DNA of 64,000 nt from Novosphingobium jiangmenense (GTDB lineage: Bacteria; Pseudomonadota; Alphaproteobacteria; Sphingomonadales; Sphingomonadaceae): NCBI RefSeq assembly GCF_015694345.1, contig NZ_JADQDC010000012.1, positions 1 through 64,000 on the forward strand. Reading direction: 5' to 3'. Position 1 is the stretch's first letter. Each line of letters starts with the position of its first letter. Positions 18,554-27,400 of the stretch are shown here, one piece after another. Both the position numbers and the translations under genes were made by a program. The notes below the pieces were generated by a model. That model ran no database searches. It saw only the letters and a list, made by a program, of their open reading frames with translations, and was not told where the DNA came from.

Positions 18554-19758
18554 TGATTTCCCCCGGAAAGGCGATGCAGGACGAGCGCGGACAAGGCGGC
18601 GCGCTCGGCCAGGGATGGCACGATCAGGAACTCCTGATCGGAATGGATCGCCCCGCCGCGCACGCCCATGGTATCGACCACGGGCACCCCGCAGGCGGCG
18701 ATATTGTTGCCGTCACAGACCCCGCCCGAGGCCTGCCAACGGATTGATTGACCAAGCAATTCTCCACACTCGCGGACCAGCCCGAACAGTGCCTCGGCCT
18801 CCTGCGTGAGCGGTTTCGGAGGGCGCGAAACCCCGCCGTGGAGGTGGATTCCAACCTCGTGCAACTCTTCGAGACTCTGCACCAACTCTCGCAGACTCTC
18901 GGTGAACTCTATGGCAACTCTCGGCAGCCGAGGCCTAACATTGAACCGCAGAATGGCATGGTCGGGCACCACGTTGTTCGCACTCCCGCCATCGATCCTC
19001 GCCGGGTTGATGGAGAGGCCAGGTCGCTCCAGAGCTTTGAGCCTGAGCGCCATGTCGGCGGCGGCGATGATCGCGTTGCGCCCGTCCTGCGGATTGCGAC
19101 CGGCGTGGGCAGAGCGGCCCTTGATCACCGCGCTGTAGTTGCCGCTGCCGGGACGCTCCCCTGCGAGCGTGCCATCGGGGAGGGCGGAGGGCTCGTAAGT
19201 CAAAGCCGCTGCCTTGCCCTGCGCCAGCGCGGCAATCAGCGGGGCGGAAGATAGGCTGCCTGTTTCCTCATCGGAATTGATCATCACGTCGTAGCCGACC
19301 GAGGCCGCTGCGGGGCTTTGCTCGAATGCCTGCAACGCGGCGAGGATCACCGCGATGCCGCCCTTCATGTCGGCAACGCCGGGGCCGTTCAGCGTTTCGG
19401 CGTCGAGCCATTGTAGCGATTGAAAGGTGTGGGCAGGCGGGAACACCGTGTCCATGTGTCCGGTAAGCAGGTAGCGGCGTGGCGCATCTGGCCGTACCGA
19501 CAGCACGAAGTGCGCGCCGTTTGCGGTTTCAACCTCGCGCCCGTCAGCGGCCACTGCCGTTACCGGGGCGGGATCGACCTTGCGGATCTCGCCCGGTAGC
19601 GCCGCGAAGGCGTCGGCCAGCAGATCCCATTGTGCGGCAAGCCCGACGAGGTTGCCGGTGCCGGTGTTGAGCAGGCACCACGCCTCAACCTGCGCGAGCA
19701 TGGCAGCGGCATCGATTCCCCCGACGATGGCTTGTTCTGTAACGCTAAGCTGTTTCAT
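18550..19758 (-). CDS. M20-family metallohydrolase in the AST operon
   Basis: 402 residues. The M20 dinuclear zinc site is complete: His101 and Asp103 in LTGHMDTVF, bridging Asp130 in PGVADMKGG, catalytic Glu164 and Glu165 in NSDEETGS, and His372 in AIHSDQEF. The dimerisation-domain His is in SAHAGRNP. It is closest in style to glutamate carboxypeptidase-type and acetylornithine deacetylase-type hydrolases. It is the first gene of the astA-astB operon and overlaps astA by four bases. No astE, astC or astD is present in the window. I infer that it may deacylate a succinylated intermediate, doing the job of AstE or acting on succinylornithine. Confidence 0.85.
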   Translation of the reverse strand: MKQLSVTEQAIVGGIDAAAMLAQVEAWCLLNTGTGNLVGLAAQWDLLADAFAALPGEIRKVDPAPVTAVAADGREVETANGAHFVLSVRPDAPRRYLLTGHMDTVFPPAHTFQSLQWLDAETLNGPGVADMKGGIAVILAALQAFEQSPAAASVGYDVMINSDEETGSLSSAPLIAALAQGKAAALTYEPSALPDGTLAGERPGSGNYSAVIKGRSAHAGRNPQDGRNAIIAAADMALRLKALERPGLSINPARIDGGSANNVVPDHAILRFNVRPRLPRVAIEFTESLRELVQSLEELHEVGIHLHGGVSRPPKPLTQEAEALFGLVRECGELLGQSIRWQASGGVCDGNNIAACGVPVVDTMGVRGGAIHSDQEFLIVPSLAERAALSALVLHRLSGGNQ

Positions 19759-19812
19759 CTGTTACGACCCTAGCGGTTCCCGAGGGCGGGGTGAACCCCC
19801 GGGAAACACAAT

Positions 19813-19868
19813 GCTACGGTCCTTGGGCTACGATCTTTGGGCTACGGTCGTTGGGCTACGGTCGCCTT
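19813..19868. repeat. Four tandem 14-bp repeats upstream of the ast operon
   Basis: Units are GCTACGGTCCTTGG, GCTACGATCTTTGG, GCTACGGTCGTTGG and a diverged GCTACGGTCGCCTT. The array fills most of the 114-base space between the M20 gene start and the end of the PfpI gene. It may be a protein-binding array for the ast promoter or a simple replication-slippage repeat. Confidence 0.8.
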
Positions 19869-19872
19869 GGTC

Positions 19873-20400
19873 TCAGTCGTCGGCCAGCATTTCGATCAGC
19901 GCCTTGGAGAAGGCCGGGATGTCTTCGGGCTTGCGGCTGGTGATGAGGTTGCCGTCGATGGCGACTTCCTCGTCGACCACGTCTGCGCCTGCGTTACCGA
20001 GGTCGGTGTGGATCGAGGGCCAGCCGGTGACCGTGCGACCGTCGACGATATCAGCCTCCACCAGCAGCCAGGGGCCGTGGCAGATCGCGGCGATCGGCTT
20101 GTCGAGGTCGTCGAAGTCGTTGACGATATCGACGGCGCGGTCGTCCATGCGCAGGATATCGGGGTTCATCTGGCCGCCGGGCAGCAGGAGGGCATCGTAT
20201 TCGTTGGCGTCGACCTGATCGAGCGTGATGTTGACGGCGACGGCATCGCCCCAGTTCTTGTCCTTCCAGCCGGTGATAGAGCCGGGCTTCAGGCTGGCGA
20301 CGACGGTTTCTATCCCGGCGTCTTCCAGCGCCTTCTTCGGGCCTTCGAGTTCGCTCTGTTCGAATCCGTCGGTCGCGACGATCAGCACGCGCTTGCTCAT
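19873..20400 (-). CDS. DJ-1/PfpI family protein (YhbO/PfpI-type)
   Basis: 175 residues from the ATG at 20400, which has AAGGAG eight bases upstream. The nucleophile elbow is AAICHGPW with Cys107 followed by His108, and Glu14 in GFEQSEL supports the cysteine. Members act as proteases, deglycases or chaperones under carbonyl or oxidative stress, and the reaction is debated. The gene is divergent from parC. Confidence 0.9.
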   Translation of the reverse strand: MSKRVLIVATDGFEQSELEGPKKALEDAGIETVVASLKPGSITGWKDKNWGDAVAVNITLDQVDANEYDALLLPGGQMNPDILRMDDRAVDIVNDFDDLDKPIAAICHGPWLLVEADIVDGRTVTGWPSIHTDLGNAGADVVDEEVAIDGNLITSRKPEDIPAFSKALIEMLADD

Positions 20401-20505
20401 GGGATGCTCCTTGGTGTGGGAAAGGGGTTCCCCCAAGAATAGCCGGGGACTGTGGTTGTTCCGTGACTTTCGCTCTGGCGGACGTGTTGCTAGGACGTTC
20501 CAACC

Positions 20506-22791
20506 ATGGCGACAGATACGACCGAGCCCGATCCTTTCGACGCAATTGTCGATGCCCCGTTCGACTCCGCGCTGTCGGAGCGCTACCTCGTCTATGCGCT
20601 GAGCACGATCACCGCGCGCTCGCTGCCCGATCTGCGCGACGGATTGAAGCCGGTCCACCGCCGCCTGCTCTGGGCGATGCGGCAACTGAAGCTCAATCCG
20701 AACGACGCGTTCAAGAAATCGGCGCGCGTGGTCGGCGACGTGATCGGCAAGTATCACCCGCATGGCGATGCCTCGGTCTACGATGCCATGGTCCGCCTCG
20801 CGCAGGACTGGTCGCTGCGCTACCCGCTGGTCGAGGGGCAGGGCAACTTCGGCAATATCGACGGCGATAATGCCGCCGCCTACCGCTATACCGAAGCTCG
20901 TCTGACGCGCACGGCGATGCAACTGATGGCGGGGCTCGACGAAGGCACCGTCAACTTCGTGCCGACCTACAACGGCGAGGACGAGGAGCCGGAGATCTTC
21001 CCGGGCCTGTTCCCCAACCTGCTGGCCAATGGCTCCAGCGGCATTGCCGTGGGCATGGCGACCAACATTCCCAGTCACAATGTCGCCGAGATCATCGACG
21101 CGACGCTGCTGCTGATCGACAACCCCCACGCCGAACATGCCCAGTTGATGGAAGTGTTCCACGGCCCTGACCTGCCCACCGGCGGTGTGATCGTCGATAG
21201 CCCCGCCGTCATTTCCCACGCCTACGAGACCGGGCGCGGCGCCATCCGTGTGCGCGGGCGCTTCTCCACGGGCCGTGACGAGGCGGGCAATTGGGAAGAG
21301 ACCGGGATCGAGAAGCTCGGGGGCGGGCAATGGCAGCTGGTCGTCTCCGAAATCCCCTACATGGTGCAGAAGAGCAAACTGATCGAACAAATCGCGCAGC
21401 TCATCGCCGACAAGAAACTGCCGATTCTCGAGGACATCCGCGACGAGTCCGACGAGCAGATCCGCCTCGTGCTGGTGCCCAAGAGCCGCAACGTCGATCC
21501 CGAACTGCTCAAGGAATCGCTCTACAAGCTGACCGACCTCGAGAACCGCTTCGGCCTCAACCTAAACGTGCTGGATTCGCGCCGCACGCCGGGGGTTCTC
21601 GGGCTCAAGCTGGTGCTGCAGGAATGGGTGATCAGCCAGATCGACATCCTGCTGCGCCGCTCGCAGCACCGGCTGGACAAGATCGCCAGCCGCCTCGAGC
21701 TGCTCGAAGGCTACATCATTGCCTACCTCAACCTCGACCGGATCATCGAGATCATCCGCACCGAGGACGAACCCAAGCCGGTGATGATGGCCGAATTCGA
21801 ACTGACCGACCGCCAGGCCGAAGCCATTCTCAACATGCGCCTGCGCTCCCTGCGCAAGCTTGAGGAAATGGAGCTGCGCAAGGAGCTTGACGAACTGCTG
21901 GCCGAACAGGAGGAGCTGCAGAAGCTGCTCGACAGCCCGGCCCGCCAGCGCACGCGGCTGAAGCGTGATCTCAATGCTCTGCGCAAGGACTATGCCGAGG
22001 ATACGCCGCTCGGCCGCCGCCGCACGACCATTGCCGAAGCCGCGCCGACGCGCGAATTCAGCATGGACGCGATGATCGAGAAGGAGCCGGTGACGGTGAT
22101 CCTTTCCGCCAAGGGCTGGATCAGGGCGGCCAAGGGGCACGTACCCTTGGATGGCGACTTCAAGTTCAAGGAAGGCGATGGCCCCGCCTTCGCGCTGCAC
22201 TGCCAGACCACCGACAAGTTGCTCGTGGCGGTGGACAATGGCCGCTTCTACACGCTGGGTGCGGACAAGCTGCCCGGCGCGCGCGGCTTTGGCGAGCCGA
22301 TCCGGACCATGGTCGACATCGATCCCGATGCGCAGATCATCAGTGTCACGGTCTACAAGCCCAAGGGGCAGTTGCTGCTGGCGGCCAATACCGGGCGTGG
22401 CTTTGCGGCCGAGATGGACGAACTGCTGGCCGAGACGCGTAAAGGGCGCGGTGTCGTCTCGACCAAGCCGGGCGTGAAGCTGGCCGTAGTGCGCGAGATT
22501 GCGCCTGAGCATGACCATGTCGCGGTGATCGGCGAGAACCGCAAGCTGGTGATCTTCGCGCTGTCGGAAGTGCCGCTGCTGGCCAAGGGGCAGGGCGTGA
22601 CGCTGCAGCGCTACAAGGACGGCGAAATGGCGGACGTCATCACGCTGAAGCTGGAAGATGGCCTGTCATGGGCCATGGGTGGCGAGAGCGGACGCACGCG
22701 GGTGGAGAAGGACCTGCTGCCGTGGAAGGTGGCGCGTGGCGCTGCCGGCAGACTGCCGCCGAACGGGTTCCCGAGGGACAACAAGTTCTGA
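20506..22791 (+). CDS. parC: DNA topoisomerase IV subunit A
   Basis: 761 residues. The breakage-reunion subunit decatenates daughter chromosomes with ParE. The catalytic tyrosine is Tyr128 in YRYTEARLT. The quinolone-contact region [15 protein letters not shown] spans residues 81-95, with Ala89 where E. coli ParC has Ser80 and Asp93 where it has Glu84. The coiled-coil and tower region is present, and beta-pinwheel repeats follow from about residue 520 ([36 protein letters not shown]-type blades). The short C-terminal domain fits ParC rather than GyrA. The start has AGGA ten bases upstream. Confidence 0.95.
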   Translation: MATDTTEPDPFDAIVDAPFDSALSERYLVYALSTITARSLPDLRDGLKPVHRRLLWAMRQLKLNPNDAFKKSARVVGDVIGKYHPHGDASVYDAMVRLAQDWSLRYPLVEGQGNFGNIDGDNAAAYRYTEARLTRTAMQLMAGLDEGTVNFVPTYNGEDEEPEIFPGLFPNLLANGSSGIAVGMATNIPSHNVAEIIDATLLLIDNPHAEHAQLMEVFHGPDLPTGGVIVDSPAVISHAYETGRGAIRVRGRFSTGRDEAGNWEETGIEKLGGGQWQLVVSEIPYMVQKSKLIEQIAQLIADKKLPILEDIRDESDEQIRLVLVPKSRNVDPELLKESLYKLTDLENRFGLNLNVLDSRRTPGVLGLKLVLQEWVISQIDILLRRSQHRLDKIASRLELLEGYIIAYLNLDRIIEIIRTEDEPKPVMMAEFELTDRQAEAILNMRLRSLRKLEEMELRKELDELLAEQEELQKLLDSPARQRTRLKRDLNALRKDYAEDTPLGRRRTTIAEAAPTREFSMDAMIEKEPVTVILSAKGWIRAAKGHVPLDGDFKFKEGDGPAFALHCQTTDKLLVAVDNGRFYTLGADKLPGARGFGEPIRTMVDIDPDAQIISVTVYKPKGQLLLAANTGRGFAAEMDELLAETRKGRGVVSTKPGVKLAVVREIAPEHDHVAVIGENRKLVIFALSEVPLLAKGQGVTLQRYKDGEMADVITLKLEDGLSWAMGGESGRTRVEKDLLPWKVARGAAGRLPPNGFPRDNKF

Positions 22792-22800
22792 CGGGTGAAG

Positions 22801-22820
22801 GGCTGCTTCCTCAAGCAGCC
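22801..22820. terminator. Hairpin between convergent parC and LysR genes
   Basis: Perfect stem GGCTGCTT / AAGCAGCC with loop CCTC. It overlaps the end of the LysR coding region and sits ten bases after the parC stop. There is no T-run, so termination is only suggested by position. Confidence 0.45.
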
Positions 22821-23719
22821 TCGGCGGCAACCTCGCGCATCTGCTCGCGCAGCCAGGTGAGGCCTGCGTCGTCGGCGCGGGATTCGTGGAACTGCATCAT
22901 TTCCTGCATGGTCGGGAATGCGAAGGGCATCGGCGCCCAGGCAAGATTGAAGCGGCGGGCGATCTGGCGGACCAGCCGCTCATGGAGGACGGCGAGGCGG
23001 GCGGTGCCTTCGATGAACCACGGCGCCGAGGCGAAGCTTGACACGGTGACCTCGACCAGGCGTTCGCGGCCCATGCGTGACAAGGTAGAATCCGCGAAAG
23101 CAGGGGTGCGGTTGGCGCCGAATGCGACGGTGACGTGGCCGGCGGCATAGAAGTCCTCCTCGGTCAGGCCGCGCTGGAACACCGGGTTTTCGGCCCAGCC
23201 GACGACGACCTGCTCTTCCCTGAACAGGACTTCGTGCGGGTGCCAGGCGGCCAGGAACGGCTCAGGCGTGACCAGCAGGTCGGCCTTGCCGGATTCCAGT
23301 TCTGATACCGCCTGCTCGGTCGGCTGGATGATTTCGATCCGCACCCCGGGTGCAGTGCGGGCGAAGCGCTCGATCAGGGGGACCAGCACGGCGACCATGA
23401 TGTAGTCCGAGCCGACAATGCGGAAGCGGCGCGTTGACGTCTTGGGATCGAAGGCGGTGGGCGTGGTGATTGCCCGTTCCACACCGCGCAGGGCAAGCTG
23501 GATCTGCGGGTGAAGGCCCTCCGCAAAGGGCGTCGGGTGCATGCGCTTGCCCACGGCGACGACGATCTCGTCGTTGAAGTAATCGCGCAGGCGGCGCAGC
23601 GCCGCGCTGGTGGCCGGCTGGGTCAGGCCGATGCGCTCAGCGGCGCGGGTGACGCTGCGGGTTTCCATCAGCGCGTCGAACACGACGAGCAGGTTGAGGT
23701 CGAGACCCTTGAAGCGCAT
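22811..23719 (-). CDS. LysR-family regulator, NodD-like subgroup
   Basis: 302 residues from the ATG at 23719 (RFKGLDLNLLVVFDALMETRSVTRAA). The helix-turn-helix is about residues 10-60, with TQPATSAALRRLRDYFNDEIVV. The start and the spacing after the HTH resemble NodD/SyrM-like LysR proteins, which often respond to aromatic or hydrophobic acids. It is divergent from the SDR-acyl-CoA dehydrogenase cluster, with an inverted repeat just upstream of its own start. It is probably the regulator of that cluster. Confidence 0.88.
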   Translation of the reverse strand: MRFKGLDLNLLVVFDALMETRSVTRAAERIGLTQPATSAALRRLRDYFNDEIVVAVGKRMHPTPFAEGLHPQIQLALRGVERAITTPTAFDPKTSTRRFRIVGSDYIMVAVLVPLIERFARTAPGVRIEIIQPTEQAVSELESGKADLLVTPEPFLAAWHPHEVLFREEQVVVGWAENPVFQRGLTEEDFYAAGHVTVAFGANRTPAFADSTLSRMGRERLVEVTVSSFASAPWFIEGTARLAVLHERLVRQIARRFNLAWAPMPFAFPTMQEMMQFHESRADDAGLTWLREQMREVAAEAA

Positions 23720-23737
23720 CCTTGGCTGCCCTCTCAT

Positions 23738-23754
23738 CAATCATGAGGTGATTG
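23738..23754. promoter_or_regulatory. Inverted repeat CAATCA-N5-TGATTG, candidate LysR operator
   Basis: A perfect 6+6 inverted repeat lies 19-35 bases upstream of the LysR start and about 130 bases upstream of the SDR gene. A further half-site, ATGATTGG, lies near 23781. The spacing and location suit autoregulation plus control of the divergent operon. Confidence 0.5.
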
Positions 23755-23880
23755 GTTTTGCTTCCAAACCACAATTGAAGATGATTGGGAAGCCCGATGG
23801 GCCGTGCCTGACGGTTGCGGTTGAAATGGTTTAACCGGTCGCTTAACAAAGGTGTCAACAAGACGCCTTGGGAGATTCGA

Positions 23881-24798
23881 ATGGCCGGCGTGCTGGATGG
23901 AAAGGTTGTTGCCGTGACTGGCGCCGGGCGCGGGATCGGGCGCGAGATCGCGCTGCTGTGCGCCCGCGAAGGGGCTGCGGTGGTGGTCAACGATCCGGGT
24001 GTGGCGCAAGGCGGCGATGGCGGGGATGCGGGCCCTGCGCAGACCACGGTGAACGATATCGTGGCAGCGGGCGGCAAGGCTTGGGCGAACCTTGCCAGCG
24101 TGGCCGATCCGGTAGGCGCGGCGAGCATCGTCGAAGATGCGGTGCAGCGGTTCGGGCGGATCGACGCGGTGGTCAACAATGCCGGCATCCTGCGCGACAC
24201 GATCTGGCACAAGATGTCCTACGAGGACTGGACCAGCGTGATCGACGTGAACCTGACCGGTGCGTTCAACGTTTCCAAGGCGGCGACGCCCTACTTCCGC
24301 GAGCAGTCCTCGGGCAGCTTCATCCACTTCACTTCGACCTCGGGGCTGATCGGCAACATCGGACAGGCCAACTATTCGGCGGCGAAGCTGGGGCTGGTGG
24401 CGATGTCGCAGTCGATCGCGCTCGACATGGCGCGCTGGGGTGTGCGCTCGAACTGCATCGCGCCCTTTGCGTGGAGCCGGATGACGGCCTCGATCCCGGC
24501 GGAGACCCCTGAGCAGAAGCTGCGGGTGGAGCGGATGCAGACGATGAGCGCGGACAAGATCGCGCCGCTGGTGGCCTATCTCGCTTCCGACCTGTCGCAG
24601 GACGTGACCAACCAGATCTTCTCGGTGCGCAAGAACGAGATTCTGCTGTTCGACAAGCCGCGCCCGGTGCGCTCGATGGTCAAGCTGGAGGGTTGGACTC
24701 CCGCCGCCATTGCCGAGGAACTTATCCCGGCATTCCGCCCCAGCTTTGCCCGTGCCGACGAGGTTTCGGCGCACGTCTTCCCCTATGATCCGGTTTGA
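23881..24798 (+). CDS. SDR, (3R)-hydroxyacyl-CoA dehydrogenase-like
   Basis: 305 residues from the ATG at 23881, with GGGAG six to seven bases upstream. The cofactor motif TGAGRGIGREIA is followed by an insert after the second strand (VNDPGVAQGGDGGDAGPAQ), NNAGILRD, the catalytic Ser in FTSTSGLIG and YSAAK. That insert and the NNAGILRD motif are typical of the dehydrogenase part of peroxisomal multifunctional enzyme type 2, so a 3-hydroxyacyl-CoA substrate is likely. A C-terminal extension of about 60 residues follows the SDR core. It is the first gene of a rightward CoA-metabolism operon. Confidence 0.85.
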   Translation: MAGVLDGKVVAVTGAGRGIGREIALLCAREGAAVVVNDPGVAQGGDGGDAGPAQTTVNDIVAAGGKAWANLASVADPVGAASIVEDAVQRFGRIDAVVNNAGILRDTIWHKMSYEDWTSVIDVNLTGAFNVSKAATPYFREQSSGSFIHFTSTSGLIGNIGQANYSAAKLGLVAMSQSIALDMARWGVRSNCIAPFAWSRMTASIPAETPEQKLRVERMQTMSADKIAPLVAYLASDLSQDVTNQIFSVRKNEILLFDKPRPVRSMVKLEGWTPAAIAEELIPAFRPSFARADEVSAHVFPYDPV

Positions 24799-24809
24799 GG
24801 AGTTTCGAC

Positions 24810-25988
24810 ATGGCTAATCCCGGAATGGACCCGGAAATCTTCGAGCAGTTCCTCGAACAACTGCGCCGCTATGTGCGTGAGCGGTTGATCCCGGCGGAGG
24901 AGGAGGTCATCGCCAATGACCGCATTCCGGACGACATCCTCGACGAGATGCGCGAGATGGGCCTGTTCGGCATCACCATTCCCGAGGAGTTCGGCGGGGC
25001 GGGCATGAACATCAGCCAATACATCACCACGGTGATGCACATGGCCTATGCCTCGCCCGCGTACCGCTCCACCGTGTCGATCAACATCGGCATGACCGGC
25101 AGCGCGATCAAGAACTACGGCACGCCCGAGCAGAAGGCGGAATGGCTGCCGCGCATCGCCAGCGGCGAGATTGCCTGCTTTGGCCTGACCGAGCCAGGTT
25201 CGGGATCGGACAGCGCGGCGATGCAGACCACCGCCGTGCGCGACGGCAATGGCTATCGCCTAAACGGCACGAAACGCTACATCACCAACAGCCCCTGGGC
25301 GAAGATCGGGCTGATCATGGCGCGCACCTCGAAGGAGGCGCTGCCCAAGAACGCGCACGTCTCGGCCTTCATTGTCGATATGAGCACCCCCGGCATCACC
25401 GTGGGCAAGCCCGACAAGAAGATGGGGCAATCGGGCGCGCACATTGCCGACGTCATCATGGAGGACGTGTACGTTCCGGGCTCGGCGCTGGTCGGCGGCG
25501 AGGAAGGGCGCGGCTTCCAGATCGCGATGCAGAGCCTTGATAACGGGCGGCTTTCGGTGGCGGGCATGGGCGTCGGCATGGGGCGTCGCGCGCTCGATAC
25601 CGCGATCCGTTATGCCAACGAGCGCAAGGCCTTTGGCGAGCCGATTGCCAATTTCCAGCTGATCCAGGCGATGCTGGCCGACAGCGAGGCCGAGCTTTAC
25701 GCCGCCGAATGCATGGTCGCCGATGCCTGCGCCCGCGCCGACCGGGGCGAGAACATCCAGCGCAAGGCGGCAGCCGCCAAGCTGTTCTCGTCCGAGGCCT
25801 GCGGGCGGGTGGTCGACCGTTGCGTTCAGGTGTTCGGCGGGGCGGGCTACCTGGCCGAGTATCCGGCCGAGCGCTTCTTCCGCGATGCGCGCATCCTGCG
25901 CATCTATGAGGGCACCAGCCAGATCATGCAGTTGCAGATCGCCAAGCACCTGCTGCGCGAGTTCGCCAGCGAAGGGACGGTTTGGTGA
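24810..25988 (+). CDS. Acyl-CoA dehydrogenase
   Basis: 392 residues from the ATG at 24810, with GAGGAG upstream. It introduces the alpha-beta double bond into an acyl-CoA using FAD. Family motifs are present: PEEFGGAGMN, CFGLTEPGSGSD, the FAD-binding YITNSPWA, ERKAFGEPIANFQLIQ, and the catalytic-region segment QVFGGAGYLAEYPAERFFRDARILRIYEGTSQI (seen here as IYEGTSQIMQLQIAKHLL). The start begins 11 bases after the SDR stop. Chain specificity cannot be told. Confidence 0.92.
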   Translation: MANPGMDPEIFEQFLEQLRRYVRERLIPAEEEVIANDRIPDDILDEMREMGLFGITIPEEFGGAGMNISQYITTVMHMAYASPAYRSTVSINIGMTGSAIKNYGTPEQKAEWLPRIASGEIACFGLTEPGSGSDSAAMQTTAVRDGNGYRLNGTKRYITNSPWAKIGLIMARTSKEALPKNAHVSAFIVDMSTPGITVGKPDKKMGQSGAHIADVIMEDVYVPGSALVGGEEGRGFQIAMQSLDNGRLSVAGMGVGMGRRALDTAIRYANERKAFGEPIANFQLIQAMLADSEAELYAAECMVADACARADRGENIQRKAAAAKLFSSEACGRVVDRCVQVFGGAGYLAEYPAERFFRDARILRIYEGTSQIMQLQIAKHLLREFASEGTVW

Positions 25989-26000
25989 TAAACCGCGGGT

Positions 26001-26048
26001 GCCCCTCCACCATCCTGCGGATGGTCCCCCTCCCCGTGCCGGGGAGGA
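26001..26048. repeat. Palindromic repeat, copy 2, carrying the next gene's ribosome binding site
   Basis: Same order as the copy at 161-227: GCCCCTCCACC, hairpin ACCATCC-TGC-GGATGGT, CCCCCT and end GGGAGGA. A second hairpin CTCCCC-GTGCC-GGGGAG occupies 26030-26046. The last bases GGGGAGGA are a strong Shine-Dalgarno six bases before the GTG of the CoA-transferase gene and lie within this hairpin. Confidence 0.7.
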
Positions 26049-26054
26049 ACTGAC

Positions 26055-27287
26055 GTGTACCAGCTGCTCTCCGGGCTATCGATCGTCGAGGTCTCGTCCT
26101 TCGTCGCCTCGCCGACGGCGGGGCTGTACTGCGCGCAGATGGGTGCGGAGGTGATCCGCATTGACGACCGGCGCGGGGGGCTGGACTACAAGCGCTACAT
26201 GATGACGCGCGAGGGGCGCTCGCTTTCGTGGGAGAACCTCAACCGCGCGAAGAAGAGCGTGGCGCTGGATCTGCAGACGCCTGAGGGGCGCGAACTGGCG
26301 GTGGAGCTGGCGCGCAAGACCGGGCAGGTGATCACCAATCTGCCGCTCGAAAGCTTCATGGCGCATGAGCGGATCGCGGCAGGGCGGCCCGATCTCGTCT
26401 CGGTGCGGATCATGGGGTGGCATGACGGGCGGCAGGCGATGGACTTCACCGTCAATGCCGCGTCGGGCTATCCGTTGATGACCGGGCCGGAGGAGTGGGA
26501 TGCGGCCAGTGCGCCGCCGGTCAATCAGATCCTGCCGGCATGGGACTTCATCACCGGGGCCTATTGCGCCTTTGCGCTGCTGGCAGGGCTGCGACATCGT
26601 GACGCGACCGGCGAGGGCAGCGAGTTGCGGGTGCCGCTGGGCGACGTTGCCATCGGCACGGCATTCAATGCCGGAGCGGCAGCGGAAATGCTCTATCGCG
26701 GGGATGATCGCGAGCGCATCGGCAATGCCATCTGGGGTGCGTTCGGGCGCGATTTCCGCAGCGGCGACGGCAAGCGCTTCATGGTGGCGGCGCTCACGCC
26801 CAAGCAATGGAAGGCGACGGTCGAGGCCTTCGGGCTGACCGATGATCTGGCCGCGGTTGAAGCGGAGCTGGGCGTGAGCTTTGCAGCGAGCGATCATCAC
26901 CGCTTCGTGCATCGGCACCGCCTGTTCTCGATGTTCCAGGAGGCGGCGGAGCAGTTCACTTATGCGGACCTTGCGGCGCGGCTGACCAAGGCGGGAGCCA
27001 CGTTCGAGCGCTATCGCACGATGTACGAGATGGCGCGCGATCCGGATCTGGTGACCAACAATCCGTTGTTCGGGCCATCGCCCGCCAATCCGAGCGGTTT
27101 CGAATATCCCGCGCCGCGCAGCTTCGCCAACATTCCGGACCGCGAGGCAGGCGATCCACAGCCTGCGCCATACCTCGGCCAGAACAGCGAGGAAGTCCTC
27201 AGTCAGCGGCTGGGGCTGTCCTCGGGCGAGATCGCCGCACTGATCGACCGTGGCGTGGTGGGAACCAGCGACCAGCATTCAACATGA
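26055..27287 (+). CDS. CaiB/BaiF-type (family III) CoA-transferase
   Basis: 410 residues from the GTG at 26055. The family start LSGLSIVEVSSFVASPTAGLYCAQMGAEVIRID and the LNRAKKSVALDLQTPEGRE segment are clear. In active members an aspartate near residue 170 forms the acyl anhydride. Here the corresponding region reads NQILPAWDFITGAYCAFALLAGLRHR, with Asp in PAWDFITGAY. It would activate an acid by exchanging CoA with another acyl-CoA, feeding the neighbouring acyl-CoA dehydrogenases and thiolase. Its binding site is supplied by the repeat just upstream. Confidence 0.88.
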   Translation: MYQLLSGLSIVEVSSFVASPTAGLYCAQMGAEVIRIDDRRGGLDYKRYMMTREGRSLSWENLNRAKKSVALDLQTPEGRELAVELARKTGQVITNLPLESFMAHERIAAGRPDLVSVRIMGWHDGRQAMDFTVNAASGYPLMTGPEEWDAASAPPVNQILPAWDFITGAYCAFALLAGLRHRDATGEGSELRVPLGDVAIGTAFNAGAAAEMLYRGDDRERIGNAIWGAFGRDFRSGDGKRFMVAALTPKQWKATVEAFGLTDDLAAVEAELGVSFAASDHHRFVHRHRLFSMFQEAAEQFTYADLAARLTKAGATFERYRTMYEMARDPDLVTNNPLFGPSPANPSGFEYPAPRSFANIPDREAGDPQPAPYLGQNSEEVLSQRLGLSSGEIAALIDRGVVGTSDQHST

Positions 27288-27293
27288 TCCATG

Positions 27294-27384
27294 CCTCAAC
27301 CCGCTCAGCCTGAGCTTGTCGAAGGCCGCACGCTCGGCCCGCGCCTCCGGGGGCTTCGACAGGCTCAGCCTGAGCGGGTTGAGG
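27294..27384. repeat. REP-like inverted repeat between the CoA-transferase and thiolase genes
   Basis: Left arm 27294-27327 (CCTCAACCCGCTCAGCCTGA...) pairs with right arm 27352-27384 with few mismatches. Each arm contains the inner palindrome CTCAGCCTGAG. It sits inside the operon, six bases before the thiolase binding site. Confidence 0.78.
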
Positions 27385-27400
27385 GAAAAGAGGAATGACC

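Noticed and set aside
23831-23847. TTAA...TTAAC pair resembling a CtrA box upstream of the SDR gene
   Set aside because: The spacer is eight bases rather than the seven required, so the two halves would be out of register.
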